A DNA stretch of 64,000 nt from Streptomyces hydrogenans (GCF_014656075.1 NZ_BNBS01000012.1:38451-102450); one strand, 5' to 3'; shown: positions 17,175-26,590, numbered from the stretch's first letter. Made by a program: numbers and translations. Notes: generated by a model from the sequence alone, not told the origin.

Positions 17175-18269
17175 TCACGGCGCGGCCACCCGGACCCGGT
17201 CGCTCGTGCCGCCGGTCAGGAACGAGGCCAGCGCGGCGCCCTCCTCGGTCACCCCGGCGCGTTCCGCCCGGGAGAGCGGGCGGAAGGGGGTGACGGCGAC
17301 GGCGTCGTCGCTCAGCGTCCAGACGCCCGCGACCCGGCCGTCCACCAGCAGGGCGCGCTCCCCCGCGACGGACAGCCCCCGGTGGGCGTCGTCGACGATC
17401 CGGCTCCGGTCCTGGTAGCCGAGGATCGCGTTGTCGAAGGAGGGCAGGAAGCGAACCGGAGCGGGGGTGTCCGGGTCAGGCCGGGGCGCGTCGGGCAGGT
17501 CGAGGAGTTCGCGGCCCCGCTCGTCGCGGAAGACGACGAGTTCGTCCTGTACGGCCTTGACGGCGGCGGGCAGTCCGGCGAGGCCGCACCAGGCTCGGAG
17601 GTCGGCGGAGGCCGCGGGCCCGAAGGCGGCGAGGTAGCGGCGGATCAGGGTCTGGCCGACGGGGTCGGCGGGGTCGTCGGGGAGCGGGGGGACCTCGCGG
17701 CCCAGCCAGCCGGAGAGGGTGGCGTTGCGGACCCCCGCGCGGGAGCCCCAGAGGCCGCGCGGGGGCAGCTGCACGGTGGGGAGGACGCCGCCGACGATGA
17801 GTTCGCCGAGGGCCCTGCGGGGCGGTTCGGGCCAGCGGTCGGAGACGGCCTCGACGAGTTCGGCCAGGGTGCGGGGCTCGCCGTCGGCCATGACCGCGTG
17901 GGCGGCGGCGGCCAGCTCGTCGGGGTCGACGCTGGCGAGTTCGGTCCGGTAGGTGGTGAGGACCCGCTGCCGGAGCATGGCGTCGTGGCGGGCCCGCCAG
18001 GCGAGGGCGTCGTCGGCGGTGACGAGGTGGATGGTGCGGCGCATCAGGGGGACGCGGACAAGCTCGCGTCCGGTGAGGAGGCCGTCCAGGGTCTCCGGGC
18101 GGAAGTCCCGCACCCGCGACCAGAGTCCGGTGAACGGCTCCTGCGGTTCCTGCGCCTGCATCCCGCAGAGGTGGGCGACGACGTCGGCGGCCGGGGCGGC
18201 GGTGCGGTCGAGCAGGAGCTGGCGGGCGAGGGTGGCGCGGCCCAGGGCGCGGGGGGTGAGGAGGGTCAT
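17175..18269 (-). CDS. Winged-helix DNA-binding domain protein (HTH_42/DUF1006 type)
   Basis: A 364-residue member of the YcaQ/AlkX-like winged-helix family. Recognisable stretches are LCGMQAQEPQEPFTGLWSRV, MRRTIHLVTADD, RYLAAFGPAASADLRAWCGL and LPSFDNAILGYQDRSRI. Relatives include DNA glycosylases that act on alkylated bases or interstrand crosslinks; whether this copy has activity cannot be judged from the sequence. ATG at 18269 lies just downstream of the terminator of the ABC operon, so it needs its own promoter or read-through. Confidence 0.75.
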   Translation of the reverse strand: MTLLTPRALGRATLARQLLLDRTAAPAADVVAHLCGMQAQEPQEPFTGLWSRVRDFRPETLDGLLTGRELVRVPLMRRTIHLVTADDALAWRARHDAMLRQRVLTTYRTELASVDPDELAAAAHAVMADGEPRTLAELVEAVSDRWPEPPRRALGELIVGGVLPTVQLPPRGLWGSRAGVRNATLSGWLGREVPPLPDDPADPVGQTLIRRYLAAFGPAASADLRAWCGLAGLPAAVKAVQDELVVFRDERGRELLDLPDAPRPDPDTPAPVRFLPSFDNAILGYQDRSRIVDDAHRGLSVAGERALLVDGRVAGVWTLSDDAVAVTPFRPLSRAERAGVTEEGAALASFLTGGTSDRVRVAAP

Positions 18270-18279
18270 GGCGGCACGT

Positions 18280-18320
18280 TCCCACGGGAGGAGGACAGGT
18301 TCTGTCCTCCTCCCGTGGGA
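18280..18320 (-). terminator. Strong hairpin terminator of the liv-type operon
   Basis: Bases 18280-18297 pair perfectly with 18303-18320 (18 bp, GGTTC loop), 24 nt beyond the stop of the substrate-binding protein gene. Confidence 0.8.
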
Positions 18321-18343
18321 CACGGGCCCGGCCGGAGGGGCTG

Positions 18344-19609
18344 TCAGAAGGTGTAGGTCTTCGCCGCCTCGGAGACGAAGGGCTCCCGGACGGTGCGCAT
18401 GCCGCCGGCCGCCTTCTTGTCGGGCTGGATGATGACGGACTGGCGGGAGGACGGGGACTTCGGGTCGGTGAAGTCGTGGGTCATGCCGAAGCCGGGGTCG
18501 TGGGCGTTCAGGATGAGGAGCGCCTTGCTGACGCCCTCGCGGGTGAGGTCGCCCTTCTCGCACGCCTTCTTCAGGATCTCGCCGAAGGCGGTCGCGGCCG
18601 TCCAGCCGGCGACGACGCCGTTGTCGAGGCCGTCCTCGGGGTAGGCGGCCGCGTAGTCGGCGGCGAGCTTCTTCGCGACCGGGGTGTCGGCGCCGATGGG
18701 CAGGCTCGGGGAGGCGAACCAGTACATCTTCTCCAGGGCCGGGCCCGCCTGGGTGCCGAGGAGCTGGGGGGCGAAGGCGGAGTTGTTGCCGACGACCGGG
18801 ACGCGCAGGCCGGTCGCGGCGGCCACGCCGACCAGGGAGGCGGCCTGGCGCGGGCCGGCGCTGACCAGGACGGCCTTGACGCCGGCCTGCTTGAGCGCGG
18901 CGACCTGGGCCGACATGTCGTTGTCGGTCGGCTTGATCTTCTGCTCGACGACGGTCAGCCCGGCCTGCCCGGCGGCGTACTTCGAGCCCTTGAGGGCGTT
19001 CTCGCCGTAGTCGCCCTCGAAGTAGACGTGGCCGAGCTTGTCGCCCTTCTTGAGCCCCTTCTCGGTGACGAGGAAGTCGACCGCGTTGATCGTCTCGACG
19101 TCGTAGGTGGCGCCGAGGACACGGATGTACGGGGAGCCGAGGAGGGACGCCGACCAGGCCTGGGGCATGACCAGGCCCTTGTCCTGGCCGTCGACGCGCT
19201 GCTTGACGGCGGCGACGAACGGGGAGCCGATGAACTGGGCGTAGCCGACGACCTTCGGCTCCAGCTCCGTGTAGGCGGCGAGCGCCTTCTGCGGGTCGTA
19301 GCCGTGGTCGCGGACGGTCAGCTCCAGCTTGCGGTCGCAGATGCCGCCGGCGGCGTTGGTCTGCTTCACCCACAGCTGCTGGGCCTGGGTGACGCTCTTG
19401 CCGAGGGTGGCGTAGACGCCGGTCATGTCGGTGAGCGCGCCGAGCGTGATGGTGGTGTCGGTGACGCCCTCGCCCATCTTCACCCCGCCCGCGCCGGTCT
19501 CCTTGGCGTCGCCGCTCTTCGCCTTCGAGCTGCATCCGGCGGCGGTGAGCGCGACCAGTGTCGCGAGCGCCGCGGCGAGGCCCCGCACGGCCTGTCGTCT
19601 GTGGTTCAT
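18344..19609 (-). CDS. ABC transporter substrate-binding lipoprotein (LivK-like)
   Basis: A type I periplasmic-binding-fold lipoprotein of 421 residues. The signal peptide (MNHRRQAVRGLAAALATLVA) ends in the lipobox LTAAGC. The mature part starts with an Ala/Lys/Gly linker, then GVTDTTITLGALTDMTG, the family's first strand. It captures a solute for the LivHMGF-type permease encoded upstream; branched-chain amino acids are the default, but amides, urea or aromatic acids are bound by close relatives. Last gene of the operon, overlapping livM by ATGA. Confidence 0.9.
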   Translation of the reverse strand: MNHRRQAVRGLAAALATLVALTAAGCSSKAKSGDAKETGAGGVKMGEGVTDTTITLGALTDMTGVYATLGKSVTQAQQLWVKQTNAAGGICDRKLELTVRDHGYDPQKALAAYTELEPKVVGYAQFIGSPFVAAVKQRVDGQDKGLVMPQAWSASLLGSPYIRVLGATYDVETINAVDFLVTEKGLKKGDKLGHVYFEGDYGENALKGSKYAAGQAGLTVVEQKIKPTDNDMSAQVAALKQAGVKAVLVSAGPRQAASLVGVAAATGLRVPVVGNNSAFAPQLLGTQAGPALEKMYWFASPSLPIGADTPVAKKLAADYAAAYPEDGLDNGVVAGWTAATAFGEILKKACEKGDLTREGVSKALLILNAHDPGFGMTHDFTDPKSPSSRQSVIIQPDKKAAGGMRTVREPFVSEAAKTYTF

Positions 19610-20685
19610 CGAGTCTCCCCTGAGGGTCGGTGGATCGGGGTTCGCGCGACGAGCCTCGCGAGGCCGCCGGGCAGGAAGAGGACGGTGCCGACGACGGCGG
19701 CGCCGTAGAGGTAGCGGGCGGCCTCGCCGGGGGCGATGCCGCCGGTGCCGGGGGCGGAGACCAGCGGCAGGGCTTCGGCGTACCGGTTGAGGACCTGCGG
19801 GAGCAGGGCGACGAAGATCCCGCCCGCGACGGCTCCGGCGACGGAGCCGAGCCCGCCGATGACGATCATCGCCAGGTACTCCAGGGAGAGCGCCATGCCG
19901 AAGTACTCGGGGACGGTCCGCTGGAAGACCAGGGCGAGCAGGACGCCGGCGAGGCCCGCGTACATGGAGGAGAGGACGAAGACGGCGGCGCGGTGCCGGG
20001 CGACCGGGATGCCCATGACGCCGGCGGCGATCCGGTGGTCGCGGATGGCGTTCATGGCGCGCCCGGGGCGGCCCCGGAGCACCCCGCGGGCGAACAGCAC
20101 CCCGGCGAGGAGCAGGGCCAGACCCAGGTACCAGAGCTTCTCGACGGCGCCGAACGGCACCTGGGCGACGAGCAGCTCGCTGTCGTCGAAGGTGAGGCCG
20201 AGGAGGTTCAGCGGCGGGACGGCGCGGCCGTTGTAGCCGCCGGTGAGGTCGTGGGCGTTGAAGAGGACGTGCTGGCCGATGAAGATCAGCGCGAGGGTGG
20301 CGATGCCGAGGTACGCGCCGTGCAGTCGGCCCGCGATGGGGCTGAACACCCCGCCGGCGAGGCCCGCGAGGCCGACGGCGAGGACGGCGGCGAGCCAGCC
20401 GGGCAGGCCGAGACCGGCCAGGCCGTCGGTGCCGTCGCCGGCCAGCGCGCAGTAGCCGTAGGCACCGACGGCGAGGAAGAAGGCGTGGCCCATGGAGAGC
20501 TGGCCGGTGGCGCCGGTGAGCAGGTTGATGCCGATGGCGCCGATGGCGGCGGCCATGGCGAAGAGCCCGGCCTGGAGCCAGAACCGCTCCAGGTAGAAGG
20601 GGAGGACGAGGAGGACGACACCGCCGAGGCCGGCGGCGGCGGCCCGGGCGTACGCCTTCGGGGGGATCCGGGGACGCTCAGACAC
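19606..20685 (-). CDS. ABC transporter permease (LivM-like)
   Basis: A membrane permease of 359 residues with about ten hydrophobic segments. It has the LivM signature INLLTGATGQLSMGHAFF near the N-terminus and the EAA-like cytoplasmic loop GRAMNAIRDHRIAAGVMGI. GTG start at 20685 overlaps livH by 8 nt. Works with the LivH-like partner and the two ATPases. Confidence 0.92.
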   Translation of the reverse strand: MSERPRIPPKAYARAAAAGLGGVVLLVLPFYLERFWLQAGLFAMAAAIGAIGINLLTGATGQLSMGHAFFLAVGAYGYCALAGDGTDGLAGLGLPGWLAAVLAVGLAGLAGGVFSPIAGRLHGAYLGIATLALIFIGQHVLFNAHDLTGGYNGRAVPPLNLLGLTFDDSELLVAQVPFGAVEKLWYLGLALLLAGVLFARGVLRGRPGRAMNAIRDHRIAAGVMGIPVARHRAAVFVLSSMYAGLAGVLLALVFQRTVPEYFGMALSLEYLAMIVIGGLGSVAGAVAGGIFVALLPQVLNRYAEALPLVSAPGTGGIAPGEAARYLYGAAVVGTVLFLPGGLARLVARTPIHRPSGETR

Positions 20686-21568
20686 GGGCGAGCTCCTTGG
20701 TGCCGAAGAGGCCGGCCGGGCGGATCAGCAGCACCGCGACCATCACCAGATAGGGGGCGAGGTCGCCGATCCCCCGGCCGAGGAAGGCGAGGTCGGACTG
20801 GTAGCCGGTGGCGAGGGACTCGACGACGCCGACGATCAGTCCGCCGGCGAGCGCGCCGGTGGTGGAGTCGAGGCCGCCGAGGATCGCGGCGGGGAAGGCC
20901 TTGAGGGCGGCGAGCGAGGTGCCGCGTTCCAGGCCGGGGGTGGGGAAGACGGTGAGGAAGAGCGCGGCGACGGCGGCCAGGGCCCCGGCGACCGCCCAGG
21001 CGCCGAGCGAGACCCGGCCGAGCCGGACGCCCATCAGGGCGGCGGTCTCCTGGCTCTCGGCGGCGGCCCGCATGGCGACGCCCCAGGAGGTGTGCCGGAA
21101 GGCCAGCAGGAAGGCGGTGATGAGGAGGGCGGCGGCGAGCAGGGCGGCGATCCGGGTCTCGGCGATCGTCACCGGGCCGACGGTGACGACGGCGTCGCCC
21201 CACGGGTCGCCGAGGGCGAGGATGTCGGTGCCGATCCGTCGGGTCAGCTCGGTGGCGAGGAGGATGTCGACGCCGATGGTGACGATGGCGAGGACGCTGT
21301 GGTCGGCCCCCCGGTGGCGGCGCATGACGAGGAACTCGACGGCGGCGCCGACGACGGCCGCGCCGGCGGTCCCGGCGGCCAGCGCGGGCCAGAAGCCGAG
21401 CGGTTCGTGGAGGACGGCGACGAAGTAGCCGCCGGCGAGGAGCAGCGAGGCGTGGGCGAAGTTGACGACCTCCGTGGCGCGGAAGATGACGACGAAGCCG
21501 AGGGCGATGAGGGCGTAGATGGAGCCCAGGGAGAGCCCGTTGATGAGGAACTCGGCGAAGGTGCTCAC
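20678..21568 (-). CDS. ABC transporter permease (LivH-like)
   Basis: A 296-residue permease starting FAEFLINGLSLGSIYALIAL, the classic LivH N-terminus, followed by VVNFAHASLLLAGGYF and the loop MRAAAESQETAALMGVRL. It forms a heterodimeric channel with the LivM-like protein. GTG start at 21568 overlaps the livG stop by 4 nt. Confidence 0.92.
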   Translation of the reverse strand: MSTFAEFLINGLSLGSIYALIALGFVVIFRATEVVNFAHASLLLAGGYFVAVLHEPLGFWPALAAGTAGAAVVGAAVEFLVMRRHRGADHSVLAIVTIGVDILLATELTRRIGTDILALGDPWGDAVVTVGPVTIAETRIAALLAAALLITAFLLAFRHTSWGVAMRAAAESQETAALMGVRLGRVSLGAWAVAGALAAVAALFLTVFPTPGLERGTSLAALKAFPAAILGGLDSTTGALAGGLIVGVVESLATGYQSDLAFLGRGIGDLAPYLVMVAVLLIRPAGLFGTKELARV

Positions 21569-22443
21569 GCGGCGGTCTCCTCTCCGAGGTAGGCGCGGAC
21601 GACCGCCGGGTCGTTCTGTACGTCGGCGGGGCTGCCGTCGGCGATCCGGCGGCCGAATTCGAGGACGGTGACGGAGTCGGCGAGGCGCATCACCAGGCCC
21701 ATGTCGTGCTCGACGAGGAGCACGGAGATGCCGAGGCCGTCACGGACGCCGGCGATGACGGCGGCGGTGCGCAGCCGTTCGTCGGCGGTCATGCCGGCGA
21801 CTGGTTCGTCGAGGAGCAGCAGGGTGGGTTCCATGCAGAGGGCGCGGGCCAGTTCGGCGAGCTTCTGCTGTCCGTACGGGAGCGAGCCCGCGGGTTTCGC
21901 CAGCTGGTCGCCGAGGCCGACGAAGTCGGCGATCTCCCGGACGCGGGCGCGGTGCCGGGCCTCCTCGCGGGCGGCGGACGGCAGCCGGAGCCCGGCGGCG
22001 AGGAAACCGGTGCGGGTGAGCCGGTGGCGGCCGAGCATCAGGCTGTCCTCGACGGTGGCGCGCGGCGGCAGCGCCAGGTTCTGGAAGATCCGGCCCACGC
22101 CGAGGTCGGCGATCCGGTGCGGGGGCAGCGAGGTCAGCTCGTGCGGGCCGAGGCGCACGGAGCCCGAGGTGGCCCGGTAGACCCCGGAGAGCACGTTGAA
22201 GCAGGTGGACTTCCCGGCGCCGTTGGGCCCGATGAGGGCGTGCACGGTGCCGGGGCGGACGGTGAAGTCGACGCCGTCGAGGGCGGTGAGTCCGGCGAAG
22301 CGGACGGTGAGGCCGGTGACGGTGAGGGCGGGGACGTCGTCGCGCGGCGAGGCGCCGGAGGGGGCCGGGGGGTCGGCCGGGGTGCGCGGGGCGGGGACCT
22401 CCGGATCGTCCGGGATGCCGTCCGGCGGTGGGGCGGTGCTCAT
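21565..22443 (-). CDS. ABC transporter ATPase (LivG-like)
   Basis: An ATPase of 292 residues with Walker A GPNGAGKST, the Q-loop region GRIFQNLALPPRATVED, a variant signature LPYGQQK in place of LSGGQ (normal for LivG), Walker B LLLLDEP and the switch His in VEHDMG. A ~40-residue Pro-rich N-terminal extension is unusual for the family. ATGA overlap with the preceding livF-like gene. Confidence 0.93.
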   Translation of the reverse strand: MSTAPPPDGIPDDPEVPAPRTPADPPAPSGASPRDDVPALTVTGLTVRFAGLTALDGVDFTVRPGTVHALIGPNGAGKSTCFNVLSGVYRATSGSVRLGPHELTSLPPHRIADLGVGRIFQNLALPPRATVEDSLMLGRHRLTRTGFLAAGLRLPSAAREEARHRARVREIADFVGLGDQLAKPAGSLPYGQQKLAELARALCMEPTLLLLDEPVAGMTADERLRTAAVIAGVRDGLGISVLLVEHDMGLVMRLADSVTVLEFGRRIADGSPADVQNDPAVVRAYLGEETAA

Positions 22444-23297
22444 CGGTTCTCCTTGCGGCGCAGGCCGCGGGCGGGAACCCGGGCCTCTTCGTCCCAGCGG
22501 GACAGGACGGGGTGGGCGGCGCGGGCGCGGGCGGCGTCCGCCGCGGCGTCGGCGTCGACGACGCCGAGGTAGCGGCGGCGGACCTCGTCGGAGGCGGCGA
22601 GTTCGTCCGCCGGACCGGAGAGGGTGACCTCGCCGACTTCCAGGACGTACGCGTGGGAGGCCAGCCTCAGCGCCAGCGCGGCGTTCTGCTCGACCAGCAG
22701 CACCGCCGTGCCCTGGGCGTTGATCTCCCGGACCGCGTCGGCGATGCGGGCGGCCATCAGCGGGGCGAGGCCGAGCGAGGGCTCGTCCAGGAGCAGCAGC
22801 TCCGGGGCGGCCATCAGGGCGCGGCCGACGGCGAGCATCTGCTGCTCGCCGCCGGAGAGCAGTCCGGCGGGCTGCCGGGAGCGCTCCGCGAGGACGGGGA
22901 ACAGCTCGTGGACCCGGCGCAGGGCGGCGGCCTTGGCGGCGCGGTCGCCGCGCCGGGCGAGGCCGCCGGCCCGCAGGTTGTCCTCGACGGACATCCGGGC
23001 GAAGACCTGCCGGCCTTCGGGGACCTGGCAGACGCCGGCGGCCACGACCCGGTCGGGCGGCAGCCCGTCGAGCGGCCGGCCGGCCGCGGCGACCGTGCCG
23101 GAGACCACGGCTCCGCCGTGGAAGCGCAGCGTGCGCGAGACCGCCCGCAGCAGTGTGGACTTGCCGGCGCCGTTGCCGCCCAGGACGGTGACGACGGCCC
23201 CCGCGGGCACGGTCAGCGACACGCGCCGCAGCGCGTGCACCGGTCCGTATCCCGCCGTCAGATCCGTCACCGTCAGGGCGGGTGCGGTACCTCCCAT
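22440..23297 (-). CDS. ABC transporter ATPase (LivF-like)
   Basis: An ATPase of 285 residues: Walker A GGNGAGKST, VCQVPEGRQVFARMSVEDNL, signature LSGGEQQM, Walker B LLLLDEPSLGLAP, and VEQN in place of the switch VEH, which is typical of LivF. A ~40-residue Ala/Arg-rich C-terminal tail extends beyond the family. First gene of the operon; ATG at 23297 has a GGGGAG ribosome site. The order F-G-H-M-K, with the binding protein last, implies one transcript from the region facing the PucR gene. Confidence 0.93.
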   Translation of the reverse strand: MGGTAPALTVTDLTAGYGPVHALRRVSLTVPAGAVVTVLGGNGAGKSTLLRAVSRTLRFHGGAVVSGTVAAAGRPLDGLPPDRVVAAGVCQVPEGRQVFARMSVEDNLRAGGLARRGDRAAKAAALRRVHELFPVLAERSRQPAGLLSGGEQQMLAVGRALMAAPELLLLDEPSLGLAPLMAARIADAVREINAQGTAVLLVEQNAALALRLASHAYVLEVGEVTLSGPADELAASDEVRRRYLGVVDADAAADAARARAAHPVLSRWDEEARVPARGLRRKENR

Positions 23298-23426
23298 GAC
23301 TCCCCTTTTCCCGGCCGCCGTTGTTACTCGGCCGTTCGGTGGCGCTCACCCCAGCACCGCGCCGGACCGCCCGTCCACGCCCGGCGGCACAAACGCTGCC
23401 GGTGACCAGCGGGGCCGCCGGAGGGC

Positions 23427-23460
23427 TGTGCATGCGCACAACGCTGCGCGTCAGGGCGTT
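23427..23460. promoter_or_regulatory. Inverted repeats between the liv operon and the PucR gene
   Basis: TGTGC-ATGC-GCACA (23427-23440) is a 5-bp inverted repeat with a 4-bp centre. The next 21 bases have AACGC (23440-23444) and GCGTT (23456-23460) as wider arms. They lie in the 196-bp divergent spacer, 34 nt before the PucR start, and are candidate operators. Confidence 0.35.
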
Positions 23461-23493
23461 GCCGTCGGGCGCGGGGCGGTGGATGCTCCCGGC

Positions 23494-24693
23494 ATGGGAC
23501 GGCGCAGACGGCGGACCGGTGACGACTGGAAGGTGCTCGCCCGTGCGTGCACGACGCTTCTGGAGCGGGTGCCGGAGCTGGTGGACGAGCATCTGACGGA
23601 ACTCCACGCGTACGAGCCCGCCTACGGGCGGATCGTGCCCTACGACCAGCACTGGCAGGAGGCGCACGAGGCGATCCGGATCGGCATCGAGATGATCTCG
23701 GCTCCCCGGCACTCGCCCCGGCGGGACCTGGAGCACGCGGAGCTGATGGGCCGGCGGCGGGCCGAGCAGGGCATGCCGCTGGAGCTGGTGGTGCACGCGT
23801 ACCGGCACGCGGGGCACCTGGTGTGGGACGCGCTGATCGAGGGCGCGGGCCCGGACGCGGCGCAGCTCGCGGCGCTGATGCAGTCGGCGACGACGGTGTG
23901 GTCGGCGGTGGACGCGCAGGCGGACCGGGCCTCGGAGGCGTACCGCGCGACGGAGGCGGAGCTGCGGCGGCGCACGGACGAGCAGCTCCAGGCGCTGCTG
24001 GACGCGCTGTTGCAGGGCCAGCGGGGGCCGGAGCTGGTGGCGCGGGCGGCGGCGGGCCTGGACCTGCCGGAGCTGGGGCGGTACGCGGTGGTGGTGCTGC
24101 GGCCCGACCGCCGGGAGGAGCGCGAGCCCTTCCACCGGCAGGTGCGCGGCGAGGGGCTGCGGTTCCTGTGGCGGATGCGCGCGGACTGCGAGATCGGGGT
24201 GGTGGCGCTCGACGGGGGGACCGACCTGGACGCGCTGGCGGAGCTCCTGGACGGGCGGTGTCCGGGGCCGGGCGGCATCAGCCCCGTCGTCACGGGCCTC
24301 ACCGAACTGGGCCGCGCCCGGCGCCTGGCCGAACTCGCCCTGCGCACCTGCCCGCCGGGCACACGTCAGGTGGTCCGCCTGGACCGGCGGATGGCCGGCG
24401 CGCTGATCGTCGGCCAGCCGGACCTGGCGGAACTCCTGGTCACGGACGTCCTCGGGGGCCTCCTCGAACTGGATCCGGCCGACCGCGCGGTGCTCCTGGA
24501 GACGCTGGACGCCTGGCTGGACTGCGAGGGCTCGGCGGGCCGCGCGGCCGGCCGCCTCTACTGCCACCGCAACACGGTCTTCAACCGGCTGCGGCGCCTG
24601 GAGCAGTTGACGGCGCGCTCGCTGTCCCGGCCGAGGGACCTGACCGAGATGACCTTGGCACTGGACGCGTTCCGGCTGACGGCGCCGGGGTGA
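23494..24693 (+). CDS. PucR-type transcriptional regulator
   Basis: A 399-residue regulator of the PucR/CdaR class. An all-helical N-terminal region (VVHAYRHAGHLVWDALIEGA) precedes a degenerate GGDEF-like middle, and the C-terminal PucR helix-turn-helix is clear: DPADRAVLLETLDAWLDCEG then AGRLYCHRNTVFNRLRRLE. Divergent from the liv-type operon, it probably activates or represses it in response to the imported solute. ATG at 23494 has no good ribosome site. Confidence 0.85.
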   Translation: MGRRRRRTGDDWKVLARACTTLLERVPELVDEHLTELHAYEPAYGRIVPYDQHWQEAHEAIRIGIEMISAPRHSPRRDLEHAELMGRRRAEQGMPLELVVHAYRHAGHLVWDALIEGAGPDAAQLAALMQSATTVWSAVDAQADRASEAYRATEAELRRRTDEQLQALLDALLQGQRGPELVARAAAGLDLPELGRYAVVVLRPDRREEREPFHRQVRGEGLRFLWRMRADCEIGVVALDGGTDLDALAELLDGRCPGPGGISPVVTGLTELGRARRLAELALRTCPPGTRQVVRLDRRMAGALIVGQPDLAELLVTDVLGGLLELDPADRAVLLETLDAWLDCEGSAGRAAGRLYCHRNTVFNRLRRLEQLTARSLSRPRDLTEMTLALDAFRLTAPG

Positions 24694-24718
24694 GGCGCCG
24701 GGCCGGCAGGATGCCCCC

Positions 24719-25321
24719 GTGACGACGATGACGAACGCCCGTGCGACGGGGCGACGGCCGGTGCCGGGCGCGGTGCTGATCGCGGCCGGGCTGCTGGCGC
24801 CGGTCGTGCACGCGGTGGGCCATCAGGTGGCCGGGGCGACCCGGCTGCTGGTGCTGCTCACCGTGTTCGGGCAGGCGTGGCCGTACTGGTTCGCGATGAC
24901 GCTGCTGTGCGGCGCGGGCGTCCGGCTGGTGAGCGCGCGCAGGTCGGTGTGGGTGCCGGTCGTGAGCGTCTGCGCGGCGGCGGCCGTCCTGCTGCTGCTC
25001 GGCAGGCTGGCCTTCGGCGGGCTGCTCTCCCCCGACTGGCGGGAGTCGCGGCGGGTGGCCGCGCCCGGGGGCGCGGAGCGGTACGTGACCGTGGAGACGG
25101 GGCGCGCGGTCATCGACCCGCTGTGGCGGGTGACGGTCGTGTCGGGATCGGGGCTCACCGCGCGCGGCCACGTGGTGGCCACGTACGGCGAGCGCTCGGG
25201 CTTCCTCGCGGTCGCCTGGGACGGCCCGGACACCCTGCTGGTCACCGGCACCGACGGGGTCGTCCCGATCCGCCTGGATTCCCGGACCGGGAAGCCGGAC
25301 CGGACGGTCGACCTGGGCTGA
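24719..25321 (+). CDS. Small membrane protein of unknown function
   Basis: A 200-residue protein with three hydrophobic segments in the first 100 residues (VLIAAGLLAPVVHAVGHQVA; YWFAMTLLCGAGVRLV; VPVVSVCAAAAVLLLLG). It ends in a soluble beta-rich C-terminal domain of about 100 residues with a repeat-like pattern (VATYGERSGFLAVAWDGPDT). I recognise no family. GTG start 25 nt after the PucR stop suggests cotranscription. Confidence 0.6.
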   Translation: MTTMTNARATGRRPVPGAVLIAAGLLAPVVHAVGHQVAGATRLLVLLTVFGQAWPYWFAMTLLCGAGVRLVSARRSVWVPVVSVCAAAAVLLLLGRLAFGGLLSPDWRESRRVAAPGGAERYVTVETGRAVIDPLWRVTVVSGSGLTARGHVVATYGERSGFLAVAWDGPDTLLVTGTDGVVPIRLDSRTGKPDRTVDLG

Positions 25322-25329
25322 CGAGAACG

Positions 25330-25353
25330 GCCGGGCGCCCGTGGGCGCCCGGC
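25330..25353. terminator. Convergent hairpin terminator
   Basis: GCCGGGCGCCC (25330-25340) pairs with GGGCGCCCGGC (25343-25353) between the membrane-protein gene and the convergent glycerate kinase gene. The inner pairs would open to make a loop. Confidence 0.6.
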
Positions 25354-25362
25354 GCGTGGGGG

Positions 25363-26514
25363 CTACGCCAGGAAGTCCCGGGCGATGTGGGAGGCGACCT
25401 CTTCCAGGAGGGGGCCGGCGTTCGGGATGGACTTGGCCGGGTCCGGCTCCAGGGCGGAGAGGGGGTAGGCGCGGCGGATGCCGGCGGCGCCCAGGGTCTC
25501 CGGGGGGAGGGCGAGGCGACCGCAGACCGCGACGACCTCCTTGCCGGCCGCCCGCGCCGCGGCGGCGACACCGGCGGGGGCCTTGCCGTGGAGGGTCTGC
25601 TCGTCGAGCGAGCCCTCGCCGGTGATGACGAGGGTGGCCCGCTCCAGGGCGGGGGCGAAGCCGAGGACGTCGAGCATCAGCTCGATGCCGGGGCGGAAGC
25701 CCGCGCCGAGGAGGAGGGCGCCGTAGCCGATGCCGCCCGCGCCGCCAGCGCCCGGGGAGGCGGCCAGCTCGGTGGCCTTCGGGCCGATCGCCTTCTCCAG
25801 GACCAGCGCGTAGTGCGCGAGGGCCGCGTCGAGGGTCTCGACGTCCTCGGGCGTGGCGCCCTTCTGCGGGCCGTAGACGGCGGGCGCGCCCTTGGGGCCG
25901 GTCAGCGGGTTGTCGACGTCACTGGCCAGGATGAACTCGACGTCGGCGAAGCGCGGGTCGAGGCCGGAGAGGTCGGCGGAGTGCAGGGCCGCGAGGGCCG
26001 CGCCGCCGGGGCCGACGGGCTCGCCGGCCGCGTCGAGGAAGCGGGCGCCGAGCGCGGCGAGCATGCCGGGGCCGCCGTCGGTGGTGGCGCTGCCGCCGAC
26101 GCCGAAGACGATCGTGGTGGCGCCCGCGTCCAGCGCGGCGCGCAGCAGCTCGCCGGAGCCGTACGTCGTGGCGGTCAGCGCGGCGAACGTGCCGGCGGGG
26201 AGGAGCTGGAGGCCGGACGCCTCCGCCATCTCGACGACCGCGGTGGTGCCGCGCAGCGCGAACGCGGCGGTGACCGTCTCGCCGACCGGTCCCGTGACCC
26301 GTACCTCGTGCCGGTCGAATCCGGCCGCCACGGCCGCCGCGACCGTGCCGTCGCCGCCGTCGGCGACGGGCAGGGCCTCGACCGAGAGGCCGGGGACGAC
26401 CTTCCGGAGTCCCGCCGTCACCCGCTCCGCGACCTGTACGGCCGTGAGCGAGCCCTTGAACTTGTCGGCCGCCACGAGCACGTGAGCGACCTGAGTTGCT
26501 GCTCCGTCCGTCAC
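25363..26514 (-). CDS. Glycerate kinase (GlxK family)
   Basis: A 383-residue glycerate kinase, phosphorylating D-glycerate to 2-phosphoglycerate. Family blocks are VAADKFKGSLTA, PVADGGDGTV, VGGSATTDGGPGML, ASDVDNPLTGPKGA and VITGEGSLDEQTLHGKAP. It may process glycerate derived from glyoxylate. GTG start at 26514 with AAGGGA about 8 nt upstream; divergent from the BCCT transporter gene (112 bp). Confidence 0.92.
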   Translation of the reverse strand: MTDGAATQVAHVLVAADKFKGSLTAVQVAERVTAGLRKVVPGLSVEALPVADGGDGTVAAAVAAGFDRHEVRVTGPVGETVTAAFALRGTTAVVEMAEASGLQLLPAGTFAALTATTYGSGELLRAALDAGATTIVFGVGGSATTDGGPGMLAALGARFLDAAGEPVGPGGAALAALHSADLSGLDPRFADVEFILASDVDNPLTGPKGAPAVYGPQKGATPEDVETLDAALAHYALVLEKAIGPKATELAASPGAGGAGGIGYGALLLGAGFRPGIELMLDVLGFAPALERATLVITGEGSLDEQTLHGKAPAGVAAAARAAGKEVVAVCGRLALPPETLGAAGIRRAYPLSALEPDPAKSIPNAGPLLEEVASHIARDFLA

Positions 26515-26590
26515 CTTGCATCCCTTGCTTTCGAACAGGCAGTCGCGCCAGGGCCGACCCTATCCGTACGGCCAGACGGCGTGCCACCCC

